A stretch of 64,000 nt of DNA, taken from positions 2,299,001 through 2,363,000 of the forward strand of contig OX335660.1 in NCBI GenBank assembly GCA_946894095.1, in the 5' to 3' direction. The notes below the pieces were generated by a model. That model made no database searches and was not told the origin of the DNA. It saw only the letters and a list, made by a program, of their open reading frames with translations. Below are positions 29,763 to 51,820 of the stretch, piece after piece; position 1 is the stretch's first letter; the number at the start of each line of letters is the position of its first letter. Both the position numbers and the translations under genes were made by a program. The stretch is from Incurvaria masculella. Lineage: Eukaryota; Arthropoda; Insecta; Lepidoptera; Incurvariidae.

Positions 29763-31121
29763 AATAAGAGAACGTGGATTAATAATGTTTTCGCTCGTTT
29801 TCAAACCACACAACCAAAACAGTCATCTTTATAGGTACTTTGTAGAATGCCAACATTGCATTTGGCGGAAAAAAGAATAGATTTTTTTTTATCCTTTAAA
29901 CATCCATGTTGTAGAAAAGCAACTAGACAGACTATCACACCGTTTCCAAGGAGTGTTAGATTATGACCTCTGACAGCATTTGATAAGGCAAGCAATCAAG
30001 TGATATCTACACTAATCTCAAGGTTGGATAGCATACACTAACACACAGGCATATAAAACAGCTTTACATAATTTAAACCTTGGTAGAGTCTGTCTACTAT
30101 GCAAGCAAGCACACCACCATTCTCCAAAGTGATTATTTACTGAACGAGCGAGAACAATTGATTAGGTGCGAATGCTTGAAAAAGCTCTTACACCTACTTA
30201 GAGAAAGATCACCAAACGAAATGACAGCGATATGACTTCAGCGACGAATGAGATGAAAACATGAACATATTCTAGTATTTTGGTTACAAAGATAATGTAT
30301 TAACATTAATAACATGAAGATAGATAAATTAAATGAAAATGTTACTAGAACACACTAGATTTAATTGCAATTGTACAAAGACCCACTAGGAAAAACTGTG
30401 CATAAAAATGGATTTATTTGGCAAGTAATCATAAAAGCCACGGCCCCTGAAGAACAGTCTGGTCGCTTCAATGTACTGCATGTGCTCGCTCCCATAAAGA
30501 GACGGCCATCCGATTTAAAGCTAGTCTTGGTAGCCAACAAATCCGTAGATTTACTTGTGCTGGCATCATGCTATTACATGGGGACAGATGGCGCCATACA
30601 TAATTTCTCACTTAAATTCTCATGTAGAGGATGTATTGTATCGCTTGCTAAGATATTAGACAGAGTCGGTACCTAACAAATGTTCACACCATCAGCATTG
30701 TTAAAAGACAAAAGATCAGTGAATATTGTGCAAATATAACCTGTTTGAGAAAACTAATTGGTCTACAAATGTTGTAGCGTCTCAGGAATTATTACGGGTG
30801 ATAGCTCGAAAAAATACGCAACTGAAGAAAATGGAAGGAGAAGTAGCATGCGGTCAATATCGTCTCCGTTCACCATGTTAGTTGATCCAATCCTGCAGGA
30901 GCTAATTCCATTGGGATGGTCAAGCTTCCGTGCAATCAGTTTTAGTAAACGACCCCATCCATGCGGCCCTTACACGTTGGCAAGTCCTGTTCTGTAAAGG
31001 GGTGATAGGTTTTTCCATGTAACCAATTAGGTCTGATATGTAAAGGTTTTGATTTTATTTAAACACAGCATGATGGCTGGTTGAATTGTGATTGTACAGT
31101 TAAAACATTCCAAATACATAC
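29763..31121. other. Intron 1 of Graf, proximal part; unassigned
   Basis: No repeats of the families above were found. A plus-strand ORF at 30365-30676 (103 codons) has no recognisable family. The region lacks high-copy repeats, unlike the rest of the window, so it may hold regulatory sequence, but nothing specific is visible. Confidence 0.4.
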
Positions 31122-31281
31122 GTTTGGCGGCGTTCAGTAGATCCTTCACCTCCTTGACGAGCCGCTTGATCTGCTGGCTGGTCTTATCGAGCTCCTTCTC
31201 GTGCGCCTGGAGTTTCTCTCGAAACTGCGGCGAGTCCGAGAGGCACTCCGTGAACTCCAGGGGCTGCAGGCCCACACCCAT
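31122..31281 (-). CDS. Graf: Graf (Rho GTPase-activating protein), coding exon 1
   Basis: Reads from ATG (31281-31279) on the minus strand into a splice donor C|GTATGT at 31122/31121, giving 53 codons plus one base. The protein begins MGVGLQPLEF and contains SPQFREKLQAHEKELDKT. That is the N-terminus of the GRAF/oligophrenin family, whose BAR domain binds and bends membrane before a PH, a RhoGAP and, in GRAF itself, an SH3 domain. I recognise this from human and fly GRAF. No later exon is visible in the 31 kb to the left, so intron 1 is either very long or the remaining exons are outside the window. The ATG is preceded by a CpG-rich stretch typical of a promoter. ZNF330 lies upstream on the same strand, about 2.2 kb away. 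An upstream in-frame ATG at 31311 exists, but the family start matches 31281. Confidence 0.85.
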
Positions 31282-31440
31282 GGCGACCTCGCACGCACTT
31301 CGCACTAGCACTCACTGCGCGACACACTGGGGGCCCGGGCAGGACCGTAGCATCACACGGGCGCCTCGCGTTTACCTCACCGACATAGCGACTAATTGTG
31401 GCGGGTGAAATTATCCTCGTTCACTGAATTTGCACGCGCG
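31282..31440 (-). promoter_or_regulatory. CpG-rich 5' region of Graf
   Basis: The sequence immediately upstream of the Graf start is GC- and CpG-rich compared with its flanks, consistent with a 5' UTR and promoter. No TATA box is obvious; the transcription start cannot be placed. Confidence 0.4.
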
Positions 31441-32731
31441 ACACTCTGGTAACAACCTGGTAGGACTATCGGGACACTCGGAAGCAATAGGACAGCTGGC
31501 GATGCAGGGTAAACTTTTCGGGCAAAAGTAAAATAGTTCGAAAGTTTTCGAGGTCACCTGACAGAAAACACGACCGCCTTGTGCATTTGACAAGCAAACA
31601 CTGAGCAGTGTTGCTTTATAAGAAAATATATTTCACATTTTATGGATTTAAAGATAAACTGGTTGAACGTCAACTTCCTATAAATCCAACGATACAATTT
31701 TGGTTTATTCGAAGAAAAAAATACGCATATGCTTGCACAATTACATTCAGCCCATTCAATTTTAAAAACTAAAAATGGTCCCATTACATATTGTAAATAA
31801 TACCCCGTGTCTTCAATAAAGCGGCCACACTTTTATATAGTCTGAAATTAGCTTCCTGTCACATTCTTGCAGTCTGGCCAACGCAACGGCAAAAATTACT
31901 TGGCGCGATTTTCGAAGTGCGCTGGGAGATAAAATAGTTTTCGTTTTCAAGGTTCGGCTCAAACTCAACTTTCATCTAACAAAATCGTGTACCGCGCGAA
32001 GATTACTCTTGCTAAACTAACATACTAATAATATATTATACACCACAGCGTGGCTATGCCCCAATGGATTGGTATATGACATTTGTTTGACCATGGAGTT
32101 GAAGAAATTACATTCTTCGCTCTCCGTGGGTTTGACGTTTCGATCGTTTATTTATTACTTTAGGGAGACATTGAATTGACGAAAATATACCCGGGACTGC
32201 CGGTAGGCTGTGCCCATAAAGTAATTCCTTCACCCCCATGGATGTGCCTCTGTAGTTTTTTTTATTGGAATATGTTAACTCTTGTAAACAGTTGGCTTCT
32301 GTTCATATTCAACATTCCTTGCATTTAAGTTTGAGGATCTTCTTTTGGAATTTAATGAATATGGTTCAGGCGGGAAAAAAAATAGTCCATATTTCTGTCT
32401 AGCTCGGGCTCTCTTTACTTTGACCCGCTCATCGCATGTGCTCATGCGCCGTTATAGTGCCTACCTTGGGTTCATTTTTGCAAAACCAAAGATAATACAG
32501 CAATGACCAAAGATAGTCGGAAAAGCAAAATCCACCCATAGAGTATTTATGTAGGGACTAGAGTAGGCACTAAGAAGTGGACTGATGTACCACTCGGGTT
32601 GGGTCCATACTCCCAACGTAATTCATTTGGGTCCAGATGGCCGCCGATGCCGGTCGTGTGACCGGTAATAAAGTTTACATTGAAGATGCCGAATTGCGTG
32701 TTCCGATATAACAAGAACCACACGAGAAACA
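31441..32731. other. Intergenic, unassigned
   Basis: Between the Graf 5' end and the ZNF330 3' end. No repeat family or gene was recognised. Confidence 0.45.
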
Positions 32732-33140
32732 CGGCTCGTGGCCTAGTGGCGCGGGGACTGGCCTAGCGTACCAGAGGCCTGGGTTTAATACCGACATGCA
32801 CAACTGTCTTTCTCTTTCCGAGTTCGATAAGTGCATTTCGTCACGAATGCGAGCTGCTCCATGGTTCGTAATCCATGTAAAACTGTAGGTCCTCTTCCCC
32901 TACTAGGTGGTAGGGTTGAAGCCCGCCCGGGTTGCTACCATCGCATTGGATGAAAAGATAGTCGAAGCGGCAATGAAAAATTGTCCGTGTTTTCCATCCA
33001 GTTCAATGTAGCCGTGCTCATAAAGGGAAGGTCCTGGCATGGCACCAAATTCCTTCGGGAATGTGGTGTATTGGGCTAATATCATAACGGTAGTTGTGTG
33101 GTATTAGCCATCCATGTCAGGTCGCATAAAAAAAAAACTT
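32732..33140 (+). mobile_element. SINE-T copy (complete)
   Basis: Head CCTAGTGGCGCGGGGACTGG (box A region), GGCCTGGGTTTAATACC (box B region), complete body, ending CATGTCAGGTCGCATAAAAA. A good reference copy together with 54390-54785. Confidence 0.92.
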
Positions 33141-33355
33141 CAAAGTTAGACGGAATTAAATTTCATAAGTAAGAGCTTCCCCGAGCCTTCCCACATTATT
33201 TCCATATTTTGTCGACCAAATAGCCCGAACAGCACACTAAAATAATGTTTTTTCATTTCGGAAATTCGTTCACCTGGGAAGGAAGAAAATATGAAAAATT
33301 GAGTTCAGTCTGCCGTCCTGTGGATAATAAATAAAGAATCAAAATGAACATAGTT

Positions 33356-33361
33356 TTTATT
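33356..33361 (-). terminator. Polyadenylation signal of ZNF330
   Basis: AATAAA on the minus strand, about 165 bp downstream of the ZNF330 stop codon. It is the first such hexamer after the stop. Confidence 0.55.
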
Positions 33362-33526
33362 CATATTTTAGTTTTTCATAATTCAATACAAAATTGCACT
33401 AAATATTCGATCGAAGTCCGGCATACAGACGACCAAAGCACCGAGCGTGGAGATGAAGGCGGGGCTGCGCGGAGACGGAAATAACCCGGGCGAAGATATG
33501 TTGCACCCACGACGGCGACGGCGCGT

Positions 33527-44559
<11,033 letters not shown>

Positions 44560-44869
44560 TTTGACGAAGGTCCTACGGTCCTGGGTGGAGCAAACAGGTG
44601 GACGTGGAAAAAGGAGTCGACCGGAGACTAGAGTCACAGATAAAAACAAGTTGTCATATCGGGTGTCAAAATTGTTTTGTTTCTTTTGAAAGCGGAAAGG
44701 CTCGTCACGAATCATCTTCTAAGATCTTTATTTTAATATTTGTCTCTTTAACAGAGTCGTTACCCTATCAATTCCCCATACTACGGGCGATAACTGTTTC
44801 CATGCGCTTAATGTTATACTAGGTTTTTGAAATTTTGGATTCTAAAATTTATTATAGAAATCGTATTCA
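44560..44869 (-). promoter_or_regulatory. ZNF330 5' flank
   Basis: The first 100 bp upstream of the start codon is GC-richer (ACGAAGGTCCTACGGTCC) and probably 5' UTR or promoter. No TATA box or initiator can be placed with confidence. Confidence 0.35.
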
Positions 44870-44975
44870 GAAAACACCTGTCAAAACTTAGTACGAGAAT
44901 AACACCGGACTAACCATACAAACACCGGTTTAGTCCGGCGGATTAAAGTTAGTCCGCCCACTCTGAATAAATGTT
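44870..44975 (+). repeat. Small dispersed repeat (AACCGGTTTAGTCCG type), copy 2
   Basis: CACCGGACTAACCATACAAA, CACCGGTTTAGTCCGGCGG and AGTCCGCCCACTCTGAATAA match 24965-25085. Confidence 0.6.
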
Positions 44976-45060
44976 TTCATTTTTTTAATATATCTTTTAC
45001 TTTGGAAAATATTGGCTAATAAACACTTGAAAAAAGTTCAAATCTTAGATTTCCTGTGTC

Positions 45061-45431
45061 TTCATGGCTGTCTAATAACACACAAATACCGTCATGATAT
45101 TTTCCCAACACACCACATTCCCGAAGGAATTAGGTGCCATGCCAGTACCTTTACGAGCACGGCTACATTGAACTGGATGAAAACACGGACAATTTTTCAT
45201 TGCCCTTTCGACCATTATTTCATCCAATGCGATGGTACCAACCCGGGCGTGCTCAAACCTTACCACCTATAGTGTTACATGGATTCCGAACCATGAAGCA
45301 GCTCGCATTCGTGACGAAATGCAATTATATAACTCAGAAAGAGAAATAAAGTGGGTCATGAACGAGGCGAGAATTAGAACCCAGACCCCTGGTATGCTAG
45401 GCAAGTCCCGCGCCACTAAGCTACGAGCAGT
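45061..45431 (-). mobile_element. SINE-T copy (reverse, nearly complete)
   Basis: CACATTCCCGAAGGAATTAG through the body to ACCCAGACCCCTGGTATGCT and AGTCCCGCGCCACTAAGC. Confidence 0.85.
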
Positions 45432-46603
45432 GGCAAAAATATGTGATCTTCTCATAGAAATAAGCGCGCCGCGCGCGCATGCTAGGTCTATGGATATTCT
45501 CCTTTTTTACATCGTGAATTCTGAAAGTCATGAAGCCATATCCTTCACTTCTTTTTTACTTGCTCCTACCTTTCGTCTTCTTCTTTAGGGTCGCGTCGCG
45601 TTACGCCTAGCGGTCTGACCTTTATTGAGATTTATTTTCAAAATGATCCAGTTTGTGCGTAAATTATTCAGATCGAACTGGACGTATTTTATACCATAAA
45701 CTTGTTGATATGTCATCGTTTCCAATCCCATGGCATACAGGCCAGAGAATAATTTGTATATTTGATTATTCATTTTTATTATTATTTATTAATATTTATT
45801 ATTATTCCTGGAACTGCATTGAAAAAAAAGGGCAACTCAACGTTAGGCCAATGCGTGTAGTACTATGTGGGCAGACGACGTTGTTCAGTTGATGTAGATT
45901 TTACTAAAAAGGCATTGTCGAAAACGAACGACTGTTATAGTTCCTAACCATTAATGGATATTTTTTTATGGAAAGGGATTATTATTAAGGGGTTACAGGA
46001 ACTCGGTGCTATTCAATGGAATGGCCTTATTTATATTGCACGGCTACTTTGAAGTATATAATTTTCATTGCTGCCTCATGCAGCGGTATAAACCTGGGCA
46101 GGATCAACCTTACCACCTAATAATCAAGGAACCTACGCTACCTCGACCCGTCCAAAATTCTGAAGTTTGAGATTGAAAATAATTGTATTCCCTAGTATTT
46201 CATACATATTTCCTCATCTCATGTGGTGAAAAGCAGACAGGTGAGTGAGTTAACTTATAGTCTATAGAAGTAATGTTCCGTGTTTCTGTGATTATGATTT
46301 TGTTGTATGATGGGTTTGTGTCTTATTTCATTAGTTAGGATGGATTGAACAATCTCTGGTTAGTGATAATTATTAAATTAAATATCGGATACATTCGATA
46401 CAACCACAAGATTGATCTGAACACAACATTATTTTTAACGCCCGTGCGTACACCAAGATTTAAATCGTTTAAAGAGCGCTAACATTTCATTCAACAGTGA
46501 CCGCGGCTTTAGTCTGTTGTATTTCGACTTTCATTCGGCGGCAACACTCAAACATCAAATGTCATATTGTGCGAATGCGTTGATTCTGTGCCAGCCAGCC
46601 AAT
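45432..46603. other. Intergenic, with a worn SINE body
   Basis: A decayed reverse SINE body lies at 45967-46139 (ATTGCACGGCTACTTTGAAG, AACCTGGGCAGGATCAACC). The remainder is AT-rich with no gene. Confidence 0.45.
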
Positions 46604-46613
46604 GCACGCACAA
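46604..46613. repeat. Target-site duplication, left copy
   Basis: GCACGCACAA immediately before the 5' end of the I-like LINE, repeated exactly after its poly-A at 51821-51830. Confidence 0.9.
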
Positions 46614-46724
46614 GGAGTTCGGTTTTGGCGGGAATCCGAACAAGTCGAGATTTTTTTGCTATCGAGTTTTTATTTGCCAATTCGTTTGTTTGTGGTCTTT
46701 CTTCGCGGAAAACCGGTCGAGAAG

Positions 46725-47969
46725 ATGAAGGCGAAGAGGAAACGGAAAAAGGAAGACAAGAGGTCTCCAGAGGAGTCACTTTCGTCCGATTTATCGGACT
46801 GTGAAAATTTGGCGGGAAAAGATGATCTTGTGGAACAGGCGGGAACTACTGAGCTCAACATCAACACCACAGCTACTACATCAAAATTGAATTCACTCGA
46901 TAAGTACCAACCATTCTTCATTAAAGACTACACCCGTGCATACCCTGAGGATTCGGGAGCACTGGATTTTATCGTATTCATAGAAAGCACAGAACCTAAC
47001 AAGCCGATTGGAGACAGAGATATTATGAGCTTATCAAACTCTTTCAAAAGATACATTAAGGGCATCAAACAGTTCAAGAGGATAAATCGATACAAAATAG
47101 GCGCAATATTTGAAAAACCAGAGCTAGCCAATGCAGCTCTCGGTAACAAAACTTTTTTGGATCAATTCAAGCTTAAGGCTTCCATACCTGCATCTGCAAC
47201 TGAAACCACTGGTGTCATCACCTCGGTCCCTACCAACTTATCCAATCATAAAATTTTTACCAACATAACAAGCACAAAAAAAATTATATCAGTAAGAAGA
47301 TTCATGCGTAAAGTTAAGAATGAAAATGGTTTCCAACTAGAACCCACTCCTACTATTTCCATTACATTTGCATCAAATACTCTACCGGACTATATTGACA
47401 TGAACTTATGGAGATTTAGAGTGGCTCAATACATACCCCGTTTAAAACAGTGCTTCCGATGCTTGCGCTTTGGGCACATATCAAAATATTGTAAAAACGG
47501 AGAGAGGTGCTCAATATGCAGTTGCGAAGGGCACAATTATAGAAATTGCTCTACGGAGCATGCCAATGCTACCTGTTATAATTGTCAAGGTAATCATGTC
47601 GCTATATCAGGGTTATGCCCTATAAAAAAGAAGAAAATTGAAGAAAACAAAAATAAAACCAGAAAAGTTCAATACAATGAATTATTTAATGAAAAGTCAT
47701 TCCCTTCCTTACCTACCACTAACACAGATCAAACAGAAAAAAATTATAATACGCAACTAAAATATAACCAAATATTACACACGAATAAAGAAAATTCAGT
47801 CGACTCTATCCTGAATAATTTGTTAAACTCTGAAAAGGCAATGAACATACTTCTCGAAATGATTGTAAAAGTTATAACAATGAGCAAAACTGGCGAGGCT
47901 CCTATCTCTGCGCAAAACATAAAAAGCGTTATTCACGACTCTATTAGAAAAAATAAACCTGTTATATAA
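46725..47969 (+). CDS. LINE ORF1, nucleic-acid-binding (gag-like) protein
   Basis: 414 residues from the ATG at 46725. An earlier in-frame ATG at 46602 lies in the flanking host sequence, left of the target duplication, so it cannot be the element's own start. The N-terminus is very basic (KAKRKRKKEDKR). Three zinc knuckles occupy residues about 243-298: CFRCLRFGHISKYC and CSICSCEGHNYRNC (both CX2CX4HX4C), and CYNCQGNHVAISGLC, a variant. Such proteins bind the element RNA and help form the transport particle. The stop overlaps the ORF2 start (TAATG). Confidence 0.92.
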   Translation: MKAKRKRKKEDKRSPEESLSSDLSDCENLAGKDDLVEQAGTTELNINTTATTSKLNSLDKYQPFFIKDYTRAYPEDSGALDFIVFIESTEPNKPIGDRDIMSLSNSFKRYIKGIKQFKRINRYKIGAIFEKPELANAALGNKTFLDQFKLKASIPASATETTGVITSVPTNLSNHKIFTNITSTKKIISVRRFMRKVKNENGFQLEPTPTISITFASNTLPDYIDMNLWRFRVAQYIPRLKQCFRCLRFGHISKYCKNGERCSICSCEGHNYRNCSTEHANATCYNCQGNHVAISGLCPIKKKKIEENKNKTRKVQYNELFNEKSFPSLPTTNTDQTEKNYNTQLKYNQILHTNKENSVDSILNNLLNSEKAMNILLEMIVKVITMSKTGEAPISAQNIKSVIHDSIRKNKPVI

Positions 47970-50900
47970 TGTCTACTTTGAATGTTGTACAATGGAACGC
48001 GCAAAGTTTGCTATGTCATCGACATATTCTCACTCAATTTTTATATGAAAATGATATACATATTGCAATAATTTCTGAAACTTGGTTAAAACCACAACAA
48101 CGTTGTAAATTTAGAGGATATCAATTGGAAAGATCTGATTCTGGAAATTCCCACAATGGAGTAGCAATATTAATTCATAATAGTCTAAGCTACACAAAAA
48201 TTATCACCACAAGTGACAACTCGATACAAAATATAGCTATCAAATTATCTTACAACAACAAATTTGTAACTATAGTTAGTTTATACAGTCCCCCGAATTG
48301 TACTCCACCTTTCACAAAAAGTAAGTTCGATAGATTAGTAAAAAATATCTCTGAGCCAACGATTATTGCGGGCGATTTTAATGCTCATCACACTTTTTGG
48401 GGATGCAATAACACTGATTCACGTGGAAGGGACATTTTGGAAATAATTGATGACAACAATCTTGTTCTTTTGAATAACGGTGAAGTGACAACAGTTGGTT
48501 CCAGTAGATGGCGGCCAAATGCACTCGATCTCACAATGGTATCTTCTTCTTTAGCATTGTCTTGTAACTGGACGGTCCATGATGACCCTCTCGGAAGTTA
48601 TCACCTGCCAACAATAACAAAAATATTATTAGCCAACAACACATACAACAATCAAGAGACTGCAAACAATTTTCCAAAGCATCCAAACTTTAGACTCGTA
48701 AATTGGAAAATATACTCAGATTTAGTTTCGAGAGAGCTCGAACATTTTAACTTTGATAATCTTAACCCAATAGAATCTTATGATTCTTTTTGTAATATTT
48801 TAAATGCAGCTATTGAGAAGTCTATACCCAAACGGAAGCATTCATCCACACCTAACTCCACTTTTCGGCATTCAAAACCCAAACTTTCTGTTCCCTGGTG
48901 GAATGAAAAATGCAGCTCAGCTGTAGAAAATTCCAGGAAAGCATATGCAACATTTAAACTAAATTGTAATGACGAAAATTACATAGAATTCAAACGGTTG
49001 CAAGCACTTAAAAAACTCATTTTAAAAAGAGAAAGAAGCGAAAGCTGGCAAAGGTTATGTGAATCATTTAACAGATATACACCCGTTTCTAAAATTTGGA
49101 ACACTATTAAAAAATTTAATAATACCTACCAAAGTAATAGTCACAACACAAATCATGACTGGATTAATGATTTTTTGCAAAAGTATACACCCGATTATGT
49201 TGAAAATCAACTACATTCAATCAATAGTTCTGTTCCTAACAATAATGAAAATGAGTACCTTACAAAATATTTTACTTTACAAGAACTGAAATCTGCCTTA
49301 AATTCTAGACGAGATACTGCATGTGGATTAGATATGATTCCATATAAAATGCTACGTCACTTAAACCACAACAGTCTGGTAATATTTTTAAACACGCTTA
49401 ATAAGCTGTGGTGTACTTCCATAATTCCATGGGAATGGAAAATAGATTGTCTCATCCCAATACTTAAACCAAACAAAAGTAAAGACGATGCAAATTCTTA
49501 TCGACCTGTGGCATTGACTTCGTGCATTGGAAAAATTTTTGAACAGTTAATTAAACAACGTTTAGAATTTTTTATAGAAAGAAACAACATTTTACCTAGC
49601 AATCAATTTGGTTTTAGGAGGGGTCGATCCGCTAGAGAAAGTTTCAGCCATCTACATCTGGATATTTCAAAAGCTTTCTCATTAAATCACGATACCGTGT
49701 GTGTTTTTTTAGATGTCGTCGGCGCATTTAACAACATCGATCACTTTACACTTGCATCGATCTTGAACTCTTTGGGCATTCCAGCAAAATTAATAAATTG
49801 GATATATAATTTTTTAAATGGCAGGGAAGTATATGTGAAATACAGCAACTCTCTTTTTGGTCCCAGATTTTCCTATAGGGGAACGTCTCAAGGTGGGATA
49901 TTAAGTCCCCTCTTATTTATAATTTATATTCACAAATTAAACTCAAAACTAGGATTTGATGTAAATAACCTCCAATTTGCAGATGATTTGGTTATTTATT
50001 GTTCCATTGGTGATAGAGTGACTACATTGACTTGTATAAATAAAGCCATGGAGAATTTGTATAAATATTTTACTGAGTTAAATTTAGATATAAGCCCAGA
50101 GAAAAGCAAAGTTGTTATATTTAGTAAAAATAAATACAAATTAAAAGCCGAAGTCTTCTACAATAACACTCTTCTTCCGGTAGTTGAAACCGTTAAGTTT
50201 TTAGGAATAATATTTAACAGTAACTTATCTTGGAACTCTTATGTCGATGGCATAGCAGACAAAGCGTTAAGATCATACAACATTTTGAGGTCCTTAGCGG
50301 GCACCTATTGGGGCGCGGATCCGAAAATCCTAATAATGCTTTTTAAATCTTTGATACGTAGCCATTTTGAATATGGTTTTCTATGTTTTTCTCATCATTG
50401 GAAACTTATAGAGAAACTGGAAAAAATACAAAATAAAAGCTTACGTTTAATAACTGGAGCGATGATGTCAACTCCCATAGTATCCATGCAAGTAGAATGT
50501 AACATTCCTCCACTGAGAATCCGCTTCAAATATCTGAAATTAAAATTTTTGTTAAAGCTTCTATCCATATCAAATCATCCTCTGTTTACCAAAATTCAAC
50601 ATCTCCTTTCCATCCCATCCGATCCTAGTCATCATCCTTACATCCTGAGAGACTTTTCAAATATATTACATTACAAAAATGAATATGAAATACAAGCCAA
50701 TTTCAACTTTCCTTGCTATTTGGGAAAATATGACAGCAAATTCTACGGAATTCCAATTCAAATAGACGAAAACTTGGAGTGCAAAGAAGAATTTTTAGAA
50801 CAAATTTCAAGTTACAGAGGTTACAGAAGAATATATACCGATGGTTCGAAAACAGTTCGTGGGGTCGGCTGCGCGATCTATGACGAGACAACCAAGAGAG

Positions 50901-51706
50901 GTTATGGCATTAAGATTCCTAGTTCTGCATCAATATACACTTCTGAAGCTTTGGCAATTCAAATCGCACTCGAGTTCATCGAAGTTCAACAACACTATAC
51001 GTGGATAATAATAAGCGACTGCATGAGCGTTCATAGAGCCCTACAGAATACGAAACTAGATGCCAATACTCACTATGTCATACACCAAATACGGGATAAA
51101 CACTTTTCCTTGATACAGCAAGGCTACGAAATATGTTTTTTCTGGATTCGCGGCCACATAAATTTGAAGCCACACGACTCAGCAGATTATCTAGCTAGAA
51201 CGATAGCTGACAGCAACCTGAATATTTGCCATATTAAGAATGTTGCCCTACCGCAATCGGAATTTGTAGCGAAAATAAAACAGGAAATTATCCACGAATG
51301 GACCGAACAATGGAAAATGTCCAATACGGGTCGTTGGTACGCCGAAATAAACGATTTAGTTAGGAAAACACCTTGGTTCAATAAAACCTTACCAAAAAGA
51401 AGAAAATATTATACAACAATTTGTCGTCTACGTTTCGGACATTGTCTTTTTCAATCCCATCTTTACAGATTAAACCTTATCGACACCGCCGTATGCCCAC
51501 ACTGCAACTTAGCTGATCAATCCCTGGACCACCTCTTCTTTCATTGCTGTGCTTTTGATGAGCAAAGAGAAAAACTATATAAATGCTTAGAAATTACATA
51601 CAAAGAAAGAGAAAAAATCCCGCTCGACCTGAAAAAGATATTAAGTCAACCGACCAACTTTGAACCCATATTTCTATATATACATGAGACAATAGAAAGT
51701 ATTTAA
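47969..51706 (+). CDS. LINE ORF2, endonuclease-reverse transcriptase-RNase H
   Basis: 1245 residues. The N-terminal APE-like endonuclease has VVQWNAQSLL, ISETWLKP, AGDFNAHHTFWG (about residue 135) and LDLTMVSSSL with a downstream HLP. The reverse transcriptase has SYRPVALTSCIGKIFEQLI, NQFGFRRGRSA, FLDVVGAFNNIDH, GTSQGGILSPLLF and the catalytic FADD (about 669-672). RNase H has YTDGSKTVRGVGC (Asp about 957), SEALAIQIALEF (Glu), ISDCMSVHRAL (Asp) and SADYLAR (Asp). A C-terminal CPHC...DHLFFHC cluster lies at about 1176. It nicks target DNA and copies the element RNA at the nick. No stop or frameshift was seen, and translation probably depends on termination-reinitiation at TAATG. Confidence 0.95.
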   Translation: MSTLNVVQWNAQSLLCHRHILTQFLYENDIHIAIISETWLKPQQRCKFRGYQLERSDSGNSHNGVAILIHNSLSYTKIITTSDNSIQNIAIKLSYNNKFVTIVSLYSPPNCTPPFTKSKFDRLVKNISEPTIIAGDFNAHHTFWGCNNTDSRGRDILEIIDDNNLVLLNNGEVTTVGSSRWRPNALDLTMVSSSLALSCNWTVHDDPLGSYHLPTITKILLANNTYNNQETANNFPKHPNFRLVNWKIYSDLVSRELEHFNFDNLNPIESYDSFCNILNAAIEKSIPKRKHSSTPNSTFRHSKPKLSVPWWNEKCSSAVENSRKAYATFKLNCNDENYIEFKRLQALKKLILKRERSESWQRLCESFNRYTPVSKIWNTIKKFNNTYQSNSHNTNHDWINDFLQKYTPDYVENQLHSINSSVPNNNENEYLTKYFTLQELKSALNSRRDTACGLDMIPYKMLRHLNHNSLVIFLNTLNKLWCTSIIPWEWKIDCLIPILKPNKSKDDANSYRPVALTSCIGKIFEQLIKQRLEFFIERNNILPSNQFGFRRGRSARESFSHLHLDISKAFSLNHDTVCVFLDVVGAFNNIDHFTLASILNSLGIPAKLINWIYNFLNGREVYVKYSNSLFGPRFSYRGTSQGGILSPLLFIIYIHKLNSKLGFDVNNLQFADDLVIYCSIGDRVTTLTCINKAMENLYKYFTELNLDISPEKSKVVIFSKNKYKLKAEVFYNNTLLPVVETVKFLGIIFNSNLSWNSYVDGIADKALRSYNILRSLAGTYWGADPKILIMLFKSLIRSHFEYGFLCFSHHWKLIEKLEKIQNKSLRLITGAMMSTPIVSMQVECNIPPLRIRFKYLKLKFLLKLLSISNHPLFTKIQHLLSIPSDPSHHPYILRDFSNILHYKNEYEIQANFNFPCYLGKYDSKFYGIPIQIDENLECKEEFLEQISSYRGYRRIYTDGSKTVRGVGCAIYDETTKRGYGIKIPSSASIYTSEALAIQIALEFIEVQQHYTWIIISDCMSVHRALQNTKLDANTHYVIHQIRDKHFSLIQQGYEICFFWIRGHINLKPHDSADYLARTIADSNLNICHIKNVALPQSEFVAKIKQEIIHEWTEQWKMSNTGRWYAEINDLVRKTPWFNKTLPKRRKYYTTICRLRFGHCLFQSHLYRLNLIDTAVCPHCNLADQSLDHLFFHCCAFDEQREKLYKCLEITYKEREKIPLDLKKILSQPTNFEPIFLYIHETIESI

Positions 51707-51820
51707 CTACATGACACTCCAGAATTGACTACAATCCAAAAGATACAATAAAGAGAAGGCTGTATAGCGAAAGCTTTTGCCTGTCCATTGGATAAAGAAA
51801 CAAAAAAAAAAAAAAAAAAA

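Larger units (their letters stand above)
46614..51820 (+). mobile_element. Full-length I-like non-LTR retrotransposon (LINE), 5207 bp
   Basis: 5' UTR of 111 bp, ORF1 (46725-47969), ORF2 (47969-51706), a 3' UTR of about 95 bp and a poly-A tail ending at 51820. The exact 10-bp duplication GCACGCACAA on both sides fixes the ends. Zinc knuckles in ORF1, and an APE-type endonuclease, reverse transcriptase and RNase H in ORF2, fit the I group (jockey and R1 lack this RNase H). Both ORFs are open and all catalytic motifs checked are present, so the copy may still be mobile or was until recently. It inserted between ZNF330 and TMEM86 in the TMEM86 direction. Confidence 0.93.

Noticed and set aside
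30365..30676. 103-residue plus ORF
   Set aside because: Examined as a possible exon. No family resemblance or splice signals were convincing, and it opposes the Graf direction.
13..31000. Further Graf exons on the minus strand
   Set aside because: I looked for continuation of the BAR domain among minus-strand frames and found no match; short exons could still be missed by eye.
46602..46724. Longer ORF1 start at 46602 (455 residues)
   Set aside because: The target duplication places the element's 5' end at 46614, so this ATG is host sequence; the 46725 ATG is used instead.
46614..51820. LTR retrotransposon or retrovirus-like element
   Set aside because: There are no long terminal repeats, protease or integrase; the endonuclease is APE-type and the element ends in poly-A.
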